Virus record (IMG/VR): IMGVR_UViG_3300049893_000773
Coordinates: 23,663 to 87,662 of that record
Origin: a virus
Strand: one strand, 5' to 3'
DNA length: 64,000 nt
Shown here piece by piece: positions 33,101-41,751 of the stretch. Numbering within the stretch: the first letter of the stretch is position 1; the number at the start of each line of letters is the position of its first letter. Under the pieces are notes generated by a model. The model made no database searches. It was given only the letters and a program-made list of their open reading frames with translations, and was not told where the DNA came from. A program made the translations under genes and the position numbers.

Positions 33101-34789
33101 ATCTTCGTTGAAGTTATGAAGGGTGTCGGTCAATTTGCTGGAAACGTGGCGCAGATGGTTTCTGCGACGACTCCAAGCTTCGTGGACTTCATTCGTGGAA
33201 CGGGTGGGGCTCAACAAAAGGAGAACTTGAAGCAAGTTGAGAACCTGATCAACGCCCTGGGTGGTCAGATTACCAAGATCATTGAGGCCATCCGAACGAA
33301 CGTTCAAGGTCTAACTGGCAGCGAACAAGAGGTCAAGGCGGCTCAGATCATCGGGGACCTCCTTGGAGGTATCTCTGGGCTGGCCAATGCTTTGAAGCCG
33401 CCATCGGAAACGCTCTCGGACCCTGGATTCCTGCAAGGTTTGGCTGGAGACACTGTTTCTCGTCGAATCACCTTGATGACCGATTACGTGAACGAGGTTG
33501 GAAACAAGCTGAGTCAGTTCGTGAGGACCGTGGTTGCGACAGTCACAACCAACCTCCCAACTGGGTTCTCTGACGCCCAGGCAAAGGCTGCGCAGGTCAT
33601 TCCTTCCATCCTTTCGGGTGTTGGGGACTTGGCTCAAGCTCTTCGTCCAAGCTCGGCTCTTCTGGCTGAAATGAACCGGGGTGCACAGTTCCACGGTGTT
33701 GTCCAGCACATGAGTGCGTTTATCAGCAATACCATGCGGGCAATCACGGGCAGCGATCTATTCGTCAAGATTGGTGACCTCCTAAAGTCCGTAGCCACAA
33801 GCGTGGGGGATTTGAACCCATCGCAAGCAAAGGCTTTGCAGGCTATCGCTCCAGCAATCGGTCCAATCTTCTCGACGATCGCGTCGATCGGTGGAATCAT
33901 CTCTGGTTTGGCTGGTGGTCGGGGAGCCGGTGGAGACACTGGTCCAGCCGCACGAGCCACACCTGCTGATGCCGGTACCATCTTCCAGATGACCAACTTG
34001 GTCAACACCTTCTTCACCCGAGTGAAGGATGACCTTCCAATCTTGGTCAACAACATGCGTCAAGCTTTCGCTGGAGTTTCCGTCAGGGAGGCTTCTAACC
34101 TCGCTCGTGGAATGCAGGCAATGCAGAGCTTGTTCCAGGTGGTTTCCTCTGTTCCCCAGTTGATTCAATCCTTTAGGGGTGCTGGTGGAGCGGGTGCGGG
34201 TGCTGGTGGAATCACATCGCTGGAGGACATTGGTCACACGATGAACCTGCTACTTGTTGCCTTGGCAGGAGGTGGTGGTAACCGGGGAGTTGTGTCGATC
34301 CTTCAGACCGTCGTTCCGCAAGTCAACGCCGTGACGAGCACGATTGGTGATCCAGCGGCATTCACAAACAAGATCAATGCCGTAAAGGCTTCTTTTGAGG
34401 CTCTTTCCCGTATTCCCGATATGATTCGCTCTCTTTCCGGGGTAACGAACATTGCCACGGTGACTGAGAACGTCACGGGTCAGATCGAGCGTGTGCAGTT
34501 CGCCAGGATTGCAAGCGTTGTGACGGACATGGTGTCCCACGTGAACCAGCTTTCGACCACGATTCGTGGAATCAGGCCAATTGAGATCGAGCAGGGACTT
34601 CAACGTCTTGGAGATAGCATTGGTCTTGGTTCGGAGGGCGAATACACAATTCAGAACCGCAACTTCACGGTAAACGTGAATGTGACGATCAAACTGGACA
34701 ACGACGGTTTGGACGCTCTGGAGCTCGGCATGCTTCGTCGCGTTGGTCCTCACCCAACCAGGATCACTCACGGCTCCCTTGAGAGGTAA
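30128..34789 (+). CDS. Tail tape measure protein
   Basis: Sets tail length and is ejected ahead of the DNA. The 1553 residues are mostly helical and Ala/Gly-rich: an N-terminal coiled-coil region, long helices, a hydrophobic Gly/Ala-rich stretch about residues 800-980 with several membrane-like segments (for example TLFITVGMAGIMYAIFRF), and a C-terminal beta region (FTVNVNVTIKLDND). Being the longest protein of the tail block, behind hub chaperone genes, is typical. At about 0.15 nm per residue it would suit a tail near 230 nm, roughly twice that of T4; this is a rule-of-thumb estimate. Confidence 0.9.
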   Translation: MANNLDIQLQLNELIAEQNKLLESSSKLLKDQVSLTQNLVSAMKSANFKDVASGVEETSKAVEEAAQKSKEFGSTNQDVFDKVNSSLKEALAKETATGKGMDSLTKQVKRFSVAASSIDGFVQGLRFTSNLLRTATSAGVGLVESLGQIGIAILSIPFKMLKGLVTMADAGGADTALAQALENIRKEFGSLRETSGKAIVDMAKNMKGQLAQTGLSVTRIFGNLAERLATLQEYAHNLGPLFSNLAGQFVANAEAIGAYYKGLGLTEEAQKAVATRSYALGTAVTEELRQITNYSTQLSKAFNGTAGSAKEISRDMGTLMADFKHFGGIAIKEIGQAVVYFRRLGVEVSKVMGVIERYDNFTDAAEGAAQLSQAFGLNVDALEMMKAQNPAERVEQLRKAFFQAGRSVETMTRQERTLLAQQTGLEDSALDLVFSMKNQGMSYDQVTKKADLAKKSQLTQTQAMKALADSIERLVKSGSFGSGGFFDRFIQGFSVGIQRSAEFRKIMRELRIDLRTAYYEGIKVGRAFVDMFPGVKDVFTGIADLFEPSRFRAMFAKITDTFKVFFKDMTDNPQTALPKMLERLKKDFFEWFQGNSANGQKIIDGFKKFFVALSNIAGSMLKVAMTTLTSGIRGLTEIISGRRGLGGAAGAARNAQGFVSQLIGPIVDAIVEAGPSLWEATKRMFSTLWAKAEPWVKANFMKVAGVLAAPAFVGMVGRAISTSIAGAFASGLVNWLQGGGVSKALGSVKGMFASQVQTASEAMSKLPIPTTPAGGGAAGVVKGAEQAATAATTSKVNWGAALVKMAAITLFITVGMAGIMYAIFRFAKAMQENRLTTQSVAASAGAMVATATSMLAIAGAVKLLSAINLNAGMVGKIVIGVGMIGVVGAAMAYATVGLIKLFGNIETSKITKSVLVMGAMGTFFLAAGAVTAIAGVVGLAATAGGGIGALVIAAGMATIAATIGIMTTQGMAIMRAIDAFRPGPGFTDKAKIFVEVMKGVGQFAGNVAQMVSATTPSFVDFIRGTGGAQQKENLKQVENLINALGGQITKIIEAIRTNVQGLTGSEQEVKAAQIIGDLLGGISGLANALKPPSETLSDPGFLQGLAGDTVSRRITLMTDYVNEVGNKLSQFVRTVVATVTTNLPTGFSDAQAKAAQVIPSILSGVGDLAQALRPSSALLAEMNRGAQFHGVVQHMSAFISNTMRAITGSDLFVKIGDLLKSVATSVGDLNPSQAKALQAIAPAIGPIFSTIASIGGIISGLAGGRGAGGDTGPAARATPADAGTIFQMTNLVNTFFTRVKDDLPILVNNMRQAFAGVSVREASNLARGMQAMQSLFQVVSSVPQLIQSFRGAGGAGAGAGGITSLEDIGHTMNLLLVALAGGGGNRGVVSILQTVVPQVNAVTSTIGDPAAFTNKINAVKASFEALSRIPDMIRSLSGVTNIATVTENVTGQIERVQFARIASVVTDMVSHVNQLSTTIRGIRPIEIEQGLQRLGDSIGLGSEGEYTIQNRNFTVNVNVTIKLDNDGLDALELGMLRRVGPHPTRITHGSLER

Positions 34790-34791
34790 TC

Positions 34792-34965
34792 ATGGATGAC
34801 GATTTCATGCAATCCAAGAAGTTCCAAGAACTTCTTGCGATGATCCCAGAAGAAGAGCGAGCGAAGGTGCTTGAAGGCTTGGTCAAGCTTCGAGAGGAAT
34901 TTGCTGAAAAAGTCTTGAAACCAATTGAATCCGCTGTTAATACGCAAAAAGCCAAGGGTGAATAG
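34792..34965 (+). CDS. 57-residue helical protein after the tape measure
   Basis: Short acidic/basic helical protein (FQELLAMIPEEERAKVLEGL, then VKLREEFAEKVLK). GAGAGG lies seven bases before the ATG, and it starts two bases after the tape measure stop, so it is well placed for coupled translation. Function unknown; perhaps a tape-measure or baseplate accessory protein. Its stop codon overlaps the TAGTTA motif of the next gene. Confidence 0.6.
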   Translation: MDDDFMQSKKFQELLAMIPEEERAKVLEGLVKLREEFAEKVLKPIESAVNTQKAKGE

Positions 34966-34968
34966 TTA
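34963..34968 (+). promoter_or_regulatory. TANTTA motif five bases before a start codon (TAGTTA)
   Basis: TAGTTA-CTGGC-ATG, overlapping the stop of the 57-residue gene; no ribosome-binding sequence in between. Confidence 0.55.
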
Positions 34969-34973
34969 CTGGC

Positions 34974-37900
34974 ATGTCCAGAACTTCACGCCGTCTTGGG
35001 GACCTGATCCAATCCTTGGAGAGCAACAGGATTGTTCCTTACCTGGAAAACTCCGGTCCAAACAACACCATTCAAATTGACAAGGACGACATCCGACCTG
35101 ACGTGCTTACCAGGATGGTGGAATATGGCGTTGCTGTAACTGTAGAGACGACCAACAATCCTCCCTTGAGTCCAACTCAAGGGAAGTTCGCCCTTCAGGA
35201 CGAGCTTGGCAACCCTACGGGTATCACGGACCCTGGGGTCAACGGGCAAGAATACTTCACCAAGAAGTTCCACGAGGGTGGAGTAGATGGCAAGTCTGCC
35301 GAGGCATCGTTTAGGGCCATTTCGAAAAGTGGCTTCTTGGATGTGGATGACGCCGCTGGTGGTAAATTTGAGATCAAGAAGGGCAAGACTTCTTCGACCG
35401 ATCCTTCTCCTGTTGACATCTTCAAGGAGATCAACGATAAAGGAGAAGATTCGTCCTTTGTCAAGCGAGTAAGACAGGCACAGGTTCAGAATAACCGTTT
35501 TACCATCGGCAAAACGTTGATTCCCCGTTCCGGTTTGGATGTAAACGACGGTTCCCCTGCCTCTGCCCCTGGCTCCAGGGGTTCCGGTGCCGTTTTTGAG
35601 GACGACAGCAACGTTGGAATTGGGTATGCCCAACAGGAATTTGGAAAGTACGGTCCAAGGAAGTTCCCTTCCACCCAGGGGGACACAGCGGTGCTGGTAA
35701 AGCTCCGAGACCTGAAGAAGATCGGCCTCCTTACCATGCTTCAAGCTTCTGGTGAGTATTACATCCCTACAGATCCAAACAACGTTGCTCAGGAGCTTGC
35801 TGCCAGAGGAGCTTCCACGGCTCCTGGATTGGCTCGTATTGGTCAAAAGATTGACATTAGCCGAGTCAGCCCTGTCAAGATCATGAAGGACGTGAACCCT
35901 GAGTTCACCAAACCTACACTGGACGACAATATCATCTTGGATACGGTCAAGTCCTATGGAAGTGTCAATAACTGGCTGGCACCCTTTGATGGACTCACCA
36001 GTACAGCCACCGTAGCTTCTGCTGCTCTCCTAGCTCTGACTGTAGGTGGTCTGATCAAGGGAGCGGCTGCAACGATCATCGCTATCCGCCGTCCAAAGGT
36101 TGAACCAAACCTGGGTGGTAACCCATCCATGAGTGATCGTCGGAAGCGAATGGGTTCTTTTTTGGGCAAAGCCACTGAGGTTGACATCTTCAGGAACACG
36201 GACTTTGAGATCGAGATTGCCCGTACGGCCCACGACTATTTCCTTTGCGTCTCCAAGGGAGTGGATATCTTCTTTGGACTTTCATCGGCTGGAGCGGCTA
36301 CGAGTAAGATCGCCAAGAACCATGGGTACTACAACACCATCCTGAGAACAATCGTCCGTTCAACAACTGATTTCTTCTTGGCTGCTGCTGGTGGAATGGT
36401 AAATACAGGCGAGGCTTCTCGTCCACGAAACGTGAACGATGCGAGCGTCCTTGGTAATCCACTTGGGACGATTGAGCTCATCCGAAAGCTCAACAGCTCT
36501 CTTTTGCTCAAATTCTGCAATATCCTCGCCACCATCGGGGATATTGCCATGAACCACGATGATGCCGGGTTCATTATCAATGAAAACGGCGAGGTCAACG
36601 AGTTCATCTCCGACATTGATCGAATCATTGTGGACGGGGAGATCGGTCCAAGGGGTGAAGGTGCGCTCAACCCGGCTGTGTTGCAGTCGGTTCATCGTCT
36701 CCCAGGGCTTTACAGGAATGCCTTGGCTTGGGGTTCGCAAACCGCCAAGTCGATGTACATGATTCCAAACAACATTTTCCGGGCCGAGGCTACTTTCCTT
36801 GGGGCATCCGACCAGTCGAACAACCCAACGGAAAAGCTAAGCGCTGCTCTGTCGAAGAACAACCTCAGCATCGTCAAGGGCCCTAGTGGATTGAACGGCA
36901 ACAGGATTCTGGCCGAGGACGTGAAAGCCTTGGAAGACTACCTGGAAGCCGACTACATGCCATTCTACTTCCATGATACCCGCACCAATGAGATCCTTTC
37001 TTTCCATGCCTTCATGGAAAGCATGAGCGATTCCTTTGAGCCGGAATACACCGACGTGGAAGGGTATGGACGAATTGGAAAGGCTGTGATCTACAAGAAC
37101 ACCCAAAGGAAGATTTCCTTGGAGTTCCGCGTTGTGGCAACCTCGGAAGAGGATTTTGACTCAATGTGGTACAAGATCAACCGGCTGATCGCAATGGTGT
37201 ATCCACAGTACACACAGGGTCGTCAAGTTGGAACCGCCAACAACAAGTTCATCCAGCCATTCTCTCAAATTCCAGGTGCATCGCCTTTGATCCGCTTGCG
37301 CTTGGGTGATGTTTGGAAGAGCAACTACAGCCGTTTCGGCGTTGCTCGACTCTTTGGTGTGGGTTCGAACCAGTTCAGCCTGCAAGGGCAGAACAGTACC
37401 GTAACCTACAATGCCGCCTTGCTTCGCAACCGAGAGCAGGTCACTGAACGCATGGCTCGTAGAGGAGAATACCAAGTAGGGGAGCACGCAATCCTCACTC
37501 CTCTGCCAACGCAGCAGACCCGTGGAGCCGGTCAACGGCTCCTTGGCTACCCTCGCTTCGGCAACCTCAGCGAATCGCCAGGACAACCCTTCCAGGCCCA
37601 GAGAACGGGTGTTGGTGGACGGTCTGGTGCCGGGGTGAATGCGTTTGTGTCTGTGACGAATTCCAGCACGGCTGGCGGACGCACCTTGACCCCACAAGCT
37701 TCCCCTGCTGGCCCTCCTTTGGTGATTGCACAGGAGCTCAAGGTTAGGATTGTGTCGGTAACCAACTCTCAAGCCGATCCTTCCTTGAAACTATACAAGT
37801 TCTCCGTGCCAAGTGGAGGACCTGGACAGGATGGTATCTACGGCTGCACTCAGCATGACCTCCGTCCAGATCCAGAGGAGATTGCTCGTGTTGCCTACAC

Positions 37901-38375
37901 CCAGTCAACACAAGACAGTTTGCCTGATACCAACACCAACAGCCAGGGAGTGGTTTCCAACTTCTTCAGTTCTGGTGGTGATAACGGGAACTCCATCATC
38001 AAGGCTTTCGAGAGCACAAAGGGTGAAGGACTTGCTGGCTTCATCAAAAACATGCGCATGGATTGGAGTGATGCCCGTTGGGAAACTGGCAGGCACAACG
38101 CCCGTGCTCCAATGATGGTGAAGATTTCGATGGACTTTGAGCCAATCCACGACATCAACCCAGGTTTGGATTCGGATGGTTTCATGACTGCTCCGGTCTA
38201 CAACGTTGGAAATACCATGAAGACTTGGGTCAATGGCATGCCAGAGGACAAGAACATGGCTGACCGAAAGGAAGCCACCATCAAGCGCATGCAAGTGCTT
38301 GCAACACCACGCTCTTCCAACGGAGTCGCCGTGGGTAATGGCATGAACACGGGAGGAGTGGGAAATAACAGATGA
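34974..38375 (+). CDS. Large baseplate / tail structural protein
   Basis: 1133 residues, probably part of the baseplate or tube initiator. The first 340 residues are polar; a hydrophobic segment (ATVASAALLALTVGGLIKG, about 345-363) follows, then a long helical region with IFFGLSSAGAATSK. The part near 680-760 (SMSDSFEPEYTDVEGYGRIG, then KISLEFRVVATSEEDFDSMW) is the most family-like: tube-type or LysM-linked baseplate proteins of large myoviruses share sdsf-p-W/Y-x-x-v-x-g-R. A Ser/Gly-rich linker lies near 860-920. Its stop overlaps the next gene (ATGA), tying it to the LysM-like protein and hub. Confidence 0.6.
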   Translation: MSRTSRRLGDLIQSLESNRIVPYLENSGPNNTIQIDKDDIRPDVLTRMVEYGVAVTVETTNNPPLSPTQGKFALQDELGNPTGITDPGVNGQEYFTKKFHEGGVDGKSAEASFRAISKSGFLDVDDAAGGKFEIKKGKTSSTDPSPVDIFKEINDKGEDSSFVKRVRQAQVQNNRFTIGKTLIPRSGLDVNDGSPASAPGSRGSGAVFEDDSNVGIGYAQQEFGKYGPRKFPSTQGDTAVLVKLRDLKKIGLLTMLQASGEYYIPTDPNNVAQELAARGASTAPGLARIGQKIDISRVSPVKIMKDVNPEFTKPTLDDNIILDTVKSYGSVNNWLAPFDGLTSTATVASAALLALTVGGLIKGAAATIIAIRRPKVEPNLGGNPSMSDRRKRMGSFLGKATEVDIFRNTDFEIEIARTAHDYFLCVSKGVDIFFGLSSAGAATSKIAKNHGYYNTILRTIVRSTTDFFLAAAGGMVNTGEASRPRNVNDASVLGNPLGTIELIRKLNSSLLLKFCNILATIGDIAMNHDDAGFIINENGEVNEFISDIDRIIVDGEIGPRGEGALNPAVLQSVHRLPGLYRNALAWGSQTAKSMYMIPNNIFRAEATFLGASDQSNNPTEKLSAALSKNNLSIVKGPSGLNGNRILAEDVKALEDYLEADYMPFYFHDTRTNEILSFHAFMESMSDSFEPEYTDVEGYGRIGKAVIYKNTQRKISLEFRVVATSEEDFDSMWYKINRLIAMVYPQYTQGRQVGTANNKFIQPFSQIPGASPLIRLRLGDVWKSNYSRFGVARLFGVGSNQFSLQGQNSTVTYNAALLRNREQVTERMARRGEYQVGEHAILTPLPTQQTRGAGQRLLGYPRFGNLSESPGQPFQAQRTGVGGRSGAGVNAFVSVTNSSTAGGRTLTPQASPAGPPLVIAQELKVRIVSVTNSQADPSLKLYKFSVPSGGPGQDGIYGCTQHDLRPDPEEIARVAYTQSTQDSLPDTNTNSQGVVSNFFSSGGDNGNSIIKAFESTKGEGLAGFIKNMRMDWSDARWETGRHNARAPMMVKISMDFEPIHDINPGLDSDGFMTAPVYNVGNTMKTWVNGMPEDKNMADRKEATIKRMQVLATPRSSNGVAVGNGMNTGGVGNNR

Positions 38376-38659
38376 AACGATATGGGAGAACACCAACCAT
38401 CGGGATTGGATACCGATATGGCACATCTTACGCCCTTCCTGTGATCCGAGAGAACGTTATCGCAGGCAACATCCGTTTTGAGCAAATCACGCTCCGTGAA
38501 AGCAACCGTTTGGACATCCTTGCGGGGCTCTACTACGGGGATGGACGCCTCTGGTGGGTGATTGCTGCTGCCTCGGATATTGGATGGGTTTTGCAGGTGC
38601 CAGTTGGCACAATCATCAAGATCCCGGACCTGTCTGATGTAAGCCGTTATGTAGGATAA
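38372..38659 (+). CDS. LysM-like baseplate protein (gpX / gp53-like)
   Basis: 95 residues. The C-terminal half, RLDILAGLYYGDGRLWWVIA followed by a hydrophobic stretch and VPVGTIIKIPD, is the pattern of LysM-like tail proteins: yGd-x-x-lWw-IA, then G-x-x-l-x-IP. In P2 (gpX) and many myophages such proteins sit at the tail hub and bind peptidoglycan or tube components. Start overlaps the preceding stop (ATGA); GGAGGAG lies slightly far upstream at about 12 bases. Placed between two large baseplate proteins. Confidence 0.75.
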   Translation: MKRYGRTPTIGIGYRYGTSYALPVIRENVIAGNIRFEQITLRESNRLDILAGLYYGDGRLWWVIAAASDIGWVLQVPVGTIIKIPDLSDVSRYVG

Positions 38660-38661
38660 CC

Positions 38662-41600
38662 ATGCCAGCCGGTGCAAATCAACCAGCCACAACTATTCCG
38701 CTTCAGGAATCCATTCGGAAACTCTCGAAATACTTCGGGCTCTACACCGTAAGGGATCTTGCCGCCTCCATTGCTCTGTCTCAGATTCAAGGACAGGACA
38801 TTGGTTCGTCTTTTGACTTGCCTCAGCCACCCGAGTGGATCACCAAGATGATCGAGGTCCTGATTGATACCTCGACGGGTGGATACACGAGCAATGACAT
38901 TGTGGACACCTTGAACCGTCTTCTCGCTGAGGGTGGCGGGGAGGCTCAAAATATTCAAAGCGTCATCGAAGCACTCAACCGCTCGGTGAAGATTGTTTTT
39001 GGCCCTGGGGATGGTGCTGGCAACCAGAATCCAGCGCAGGGCGCGGGCATTGTGAAGGGATCGACAATTGGTCCAAGGGATTCCGTCCAGGAGATCCTTG
39101 GGTCCAACGTGATCAACTCTGACAGGTCGCACCCAAACAGGGACATTTCTCCATCCCTCTCGGCAATCATGGTCAACAACGTGCGTGTGCTTCCAATTCA
39201 CCGCAACGTGAACGCTGTTACCATCTTCATGAACGCCCTCCCAAGCATTGAAATTTCCAGGTGTGTCCCATTCCTGGAAGTTCTCTTCCAATTCTCTCGT
39301 CCACCAACGGACGCAGATGGAAGAATTCAAGCTCCAGGGCTGATCAAGTTCCTTGATGGTGCCGAAACAGCAAATGGCACCCGGCGGCTGCTCCTTGATT
39401 CCTCCATTGTCAAAGGAACCAACTCCGTTGGCAGACAACAGGAATACACGGAGGTGGGAATGGAGGTCTTCACGGCTCCACAGACCATGGTGAATGCCAA
39501 TGAGGATCGCGCTCAGAATGCGGGAGGATCAAGCAGGAGAAGTGCCCCTGTCCTCGACAAGTTCCGTCCGCTGATGACCTTCAAGGGTTTGTCCATTGAG
39601 ATCGTCCCAACGACGGGATTCATGTGCTTCAAGACGGCCAAGATGGACTTCGTTCTCCATGACAAGACTCGTCTTGCCGAGGTGGCTGACTTCATTCGTC
39701 CCGACCTTTACGGAAACACCGAAATCCTAATCGAATACGGCTGGAAGCACCCTGATCCTCCTTCGGCAAACAACATGTATGCCAACCTCCTCAATGGGAT
39801 GAGATGCAAGGAGAAATACGGGATCATCAACGTCTCCATGCAATTCGACGAGGCAGGACAAGCTGTCATTTCTCTCTCCCTTGCAATGAGAGGCGCCAAT
39901 GACTTCAGGACCGAAACCATTTCGTCAGACGAAACTGGAGTTTCCGACATCATTCGTCAGGTGAGAAACCTGACCGAGCAGGTTGGAGAGCTTCGTAGGA
40001 GGGTGTTCCAATCCAATTCTATTGGCACTCGCGAGGTGAGAGGTGTCCAAGTCCTGGATGCCGCAACAGATAGCAACGGACAACTCCTCCTGACGCCAGA
40101 GTTGAGGACTGAACTTGCAAACTTTCGAGCCGCCTTGAGAAATACCCAGAATCCAAGTGCCAGATCCCTCCTGGGAGCCTTGGATAACCTCTATGGTACC
40201 GACGGAAGAAGAGGTCAGACGGCTCAACTTCGCTCCACTGTGCAAACCAACATCGCAAGGAAGCTCGCCCGAATCTCCAGGGGTGGAGTGGAGCCATTTG
40301 CCGCTGCACCAACAGCAAATTATCCTGAAGGAAGGGCTGCTGGTCGTCGTTACATCTCCTATTCCGGGGACGTTGCAAGAGAGATAACCCAAGCCGATCA
40401 GCAATTGCGGCAACTCGGGGTGCGCCCTTCTGTAACCCTTGGCTCCTTGTTCCTTGCTTTCGTGGGGCAACCACTTGCCCTTTCCAGGAAGTTCGATGAC
40501 GTTCAGTTGATCTTCTACCCATTCAATTCCTATGCTGGGTTTGCCAGGACGTTGAATATTGCCAACTTCCAGGTGGACACGAGGTACTTCCTCCGGGAGT
40601 ACACAAGGTACAGAATGGAGAACATCTCCCGTGCTGGAGACATGACCCTCCAGGACTTCCTGAACTTCGTCTCCCACACAATCGTGGAGGACCCAGCGGC
40701 TCCGTCTTATGGGTTGCGTAATCCAAACGGCACAGGCAGACCTTGGTGGACAACCCCAAGCGACAACCCTGCGGGCTCAGGTGAGGCTCAGTCCACAGCA
40801 ACGGATTCCCTTGCCCTCCAGACCAGGATCGAACAGCTTCTCAGCGGGCCTAATGGGACCCCGGATGGAAGCTTCAAGCTTCCGCAGCTCGATTACTTCA
40901 TTGAGTGCATCCCAAGGACAGCCCATGCTCTCCCAGAGGGTGCCAACTCTGAAACTGCCGCTGGGACTTCCATCCTGAGAGTGCACATCTTTGATCGCCA
41001 CACAACCTCCTATGACACCCAAGCTGCTCTCCTGGAAGCCAACAGGGATGACGAGCTTCGGTCGATTCGTCCCGTTCCAACTCAGCAAGGAGGAAATGCC
41101 GGTGTGTCGCAGTCTCACGCCATGGAGGCAAACTCGATCATCCAAGCCGCTCAGAACGCTGGGTTGATCACTCAAATTCCCAACTCCAACCCGCCAATTT
41201 ACAGGATTAACGGCGGGCCAGCAAAGCTTCGCGATTTCATGATGAGGACCTCCCCCTACATCATCGTAGGGGCTCAGGGAACGGCTGTGAAGCATGCTGC
41301 CCTTGCAACCCAACAGAACGCACAACTCTCCACGGTCAACCTTCTTCGTTCCTTTCATTCCGACCCATTGGAACCAAATGGAGAATCCCCAGGCGGTCTT
41401 CCTCTCCAGGTCATCCCTTGTGACCTTTCCATTCCTTCTCTGGGATGTCCTCTCTTGGAATACGGGACGAAGTTCTTCGTGGACTTTGGCACTGGCACCA
41501 CCATCGACAATTTCTACTACGCAACAGGAATTTCTCACAGGATCGAAGCTGGGTCGTTCACAACGGACACCAAGTTCTCGCCTTATGACGGTTGGGGCAA

Positions 41601-41718
41601 GTACCGCTCCCTGATTGACACGATTAGAAACGCCCAGACCGTTCTCAGGGACATTCAGGCTAACGCCAACAACACCCCAACGGGTCAGCCTGCTGGTTCC
41701 AACACAAGATTGAGATGA
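38662..41718 (+). CDS. Large baseplate hub-region structural protein
   Basis: 1018 residues. It probably belongs to the baseplate hub or inner wedge. The block AKMDFVLHDKTRLAEVADFI followed by NTEILIEYGWKHPD (about 332-372) is typical of a hub protein of large myoviruses that combines phage-tail beta domains with a YGW motif. There is a charged helical segment near 435-450 and a beta-rich C-terminal domain (FVDFGTGTTIDNFYYATGIS). AGGA precedes the ATG, and two bases separate it from the LysM-like gene. No catalytic lysozyme domain was seen. It closes the structural block; the DNA polymerase follows after 33 bases. Confidence 0.6.
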   Translation: MPAGANQPATTIPLQESIRKLSKYFGLYTVRDLAASIALSQIQGQDIGSSFDLPQPPEWITKMIEVLIDTSTGGYTSNDIVDTLNRLLAEGGGEAQNIQSVIEALNRSVKIVFGPGDGAGNQNPAQGAGIVKGSTIGPRDSVQEILGSNVINSDRSHPNRDISPSLSAIMVNNVRVLPIHRNVNAVTIFMNALPSIEISRCVPFLEVLFQFSRPPTDADGRIQAPGLIKFLDGAETANGTRRLLLDSSIVKGTNSVGRQQEYTEVGMEVFTAPQTMVNANEDRAQNAGGSSRRSAPVLDKFRPLMTFKGLSIEIVPTTGFMCFKTAKMDFVLHDKTRLAEVADFIRPDLYGNTEILIEYGWKHPDPPSANNMYANLLNGMRCKEKYGIINVSMQFDEAGQAVISLSLAMRGANDFRTETISSDETGVSDIIRQVRNLTEQVGELRRRVFQSNSIGTREVRGVQVLDAATDSNGQLLLTPELRTELANFRAALRNTQNPSARSLLGALDNLYGTDGRRGQTAQLRSTVQTNIARKLARISRGGVEPFAAAPTANYPEGRAAGRRYISYSGDVAREITQADQQLRQLGVRPSVTLGSLFLAFVGQPLALSRKFDDVQLIFYPFNSYAGFARTLNIANFQVDTRYFLREYTRYRMENISRAGDMTLQDFLNFVSHTIVEDPAAPSYGLRNPNGTGRPWWTTPSDNPAGSGEAQSTATDSLALQTRIEQLLSGPNGTPDGSFKLPQLDYFIECIPRTAHALPEGANSETAAGTSILRVHIFDRHTTSYDTQAALLEANRDDELRSIRPVPTQQGGNAGVSQSHAMEANSIIQAAQNAGLITQIPNSNPPIYRINGGPAKLRDFMMRTSPYIIVGAQGTAVKHAALATQQNAQLSTVNLLRSFHSDPLEPNGESPGGLPLQVIPCDLSIPSLGCPLLEYGTKFFVDFGTGTTIDNFYYATGISHRIEAGSFTTDTKFSPYDGWGKYRSLIDTIRNAQTVLRDIQANANNTPTGQPAGSNTRLR

Positions 41719-41751
41719 CCCCCCTGGATTCCAAGAGCTAGCGGGATTACA

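Noticed and set aside
41740-41751. GGATTAC before the DNA polymerase as a TANTTA site
   Set aside because: It lacks the leading TA of the motif; no promoter is assigned to the polymerase gene.
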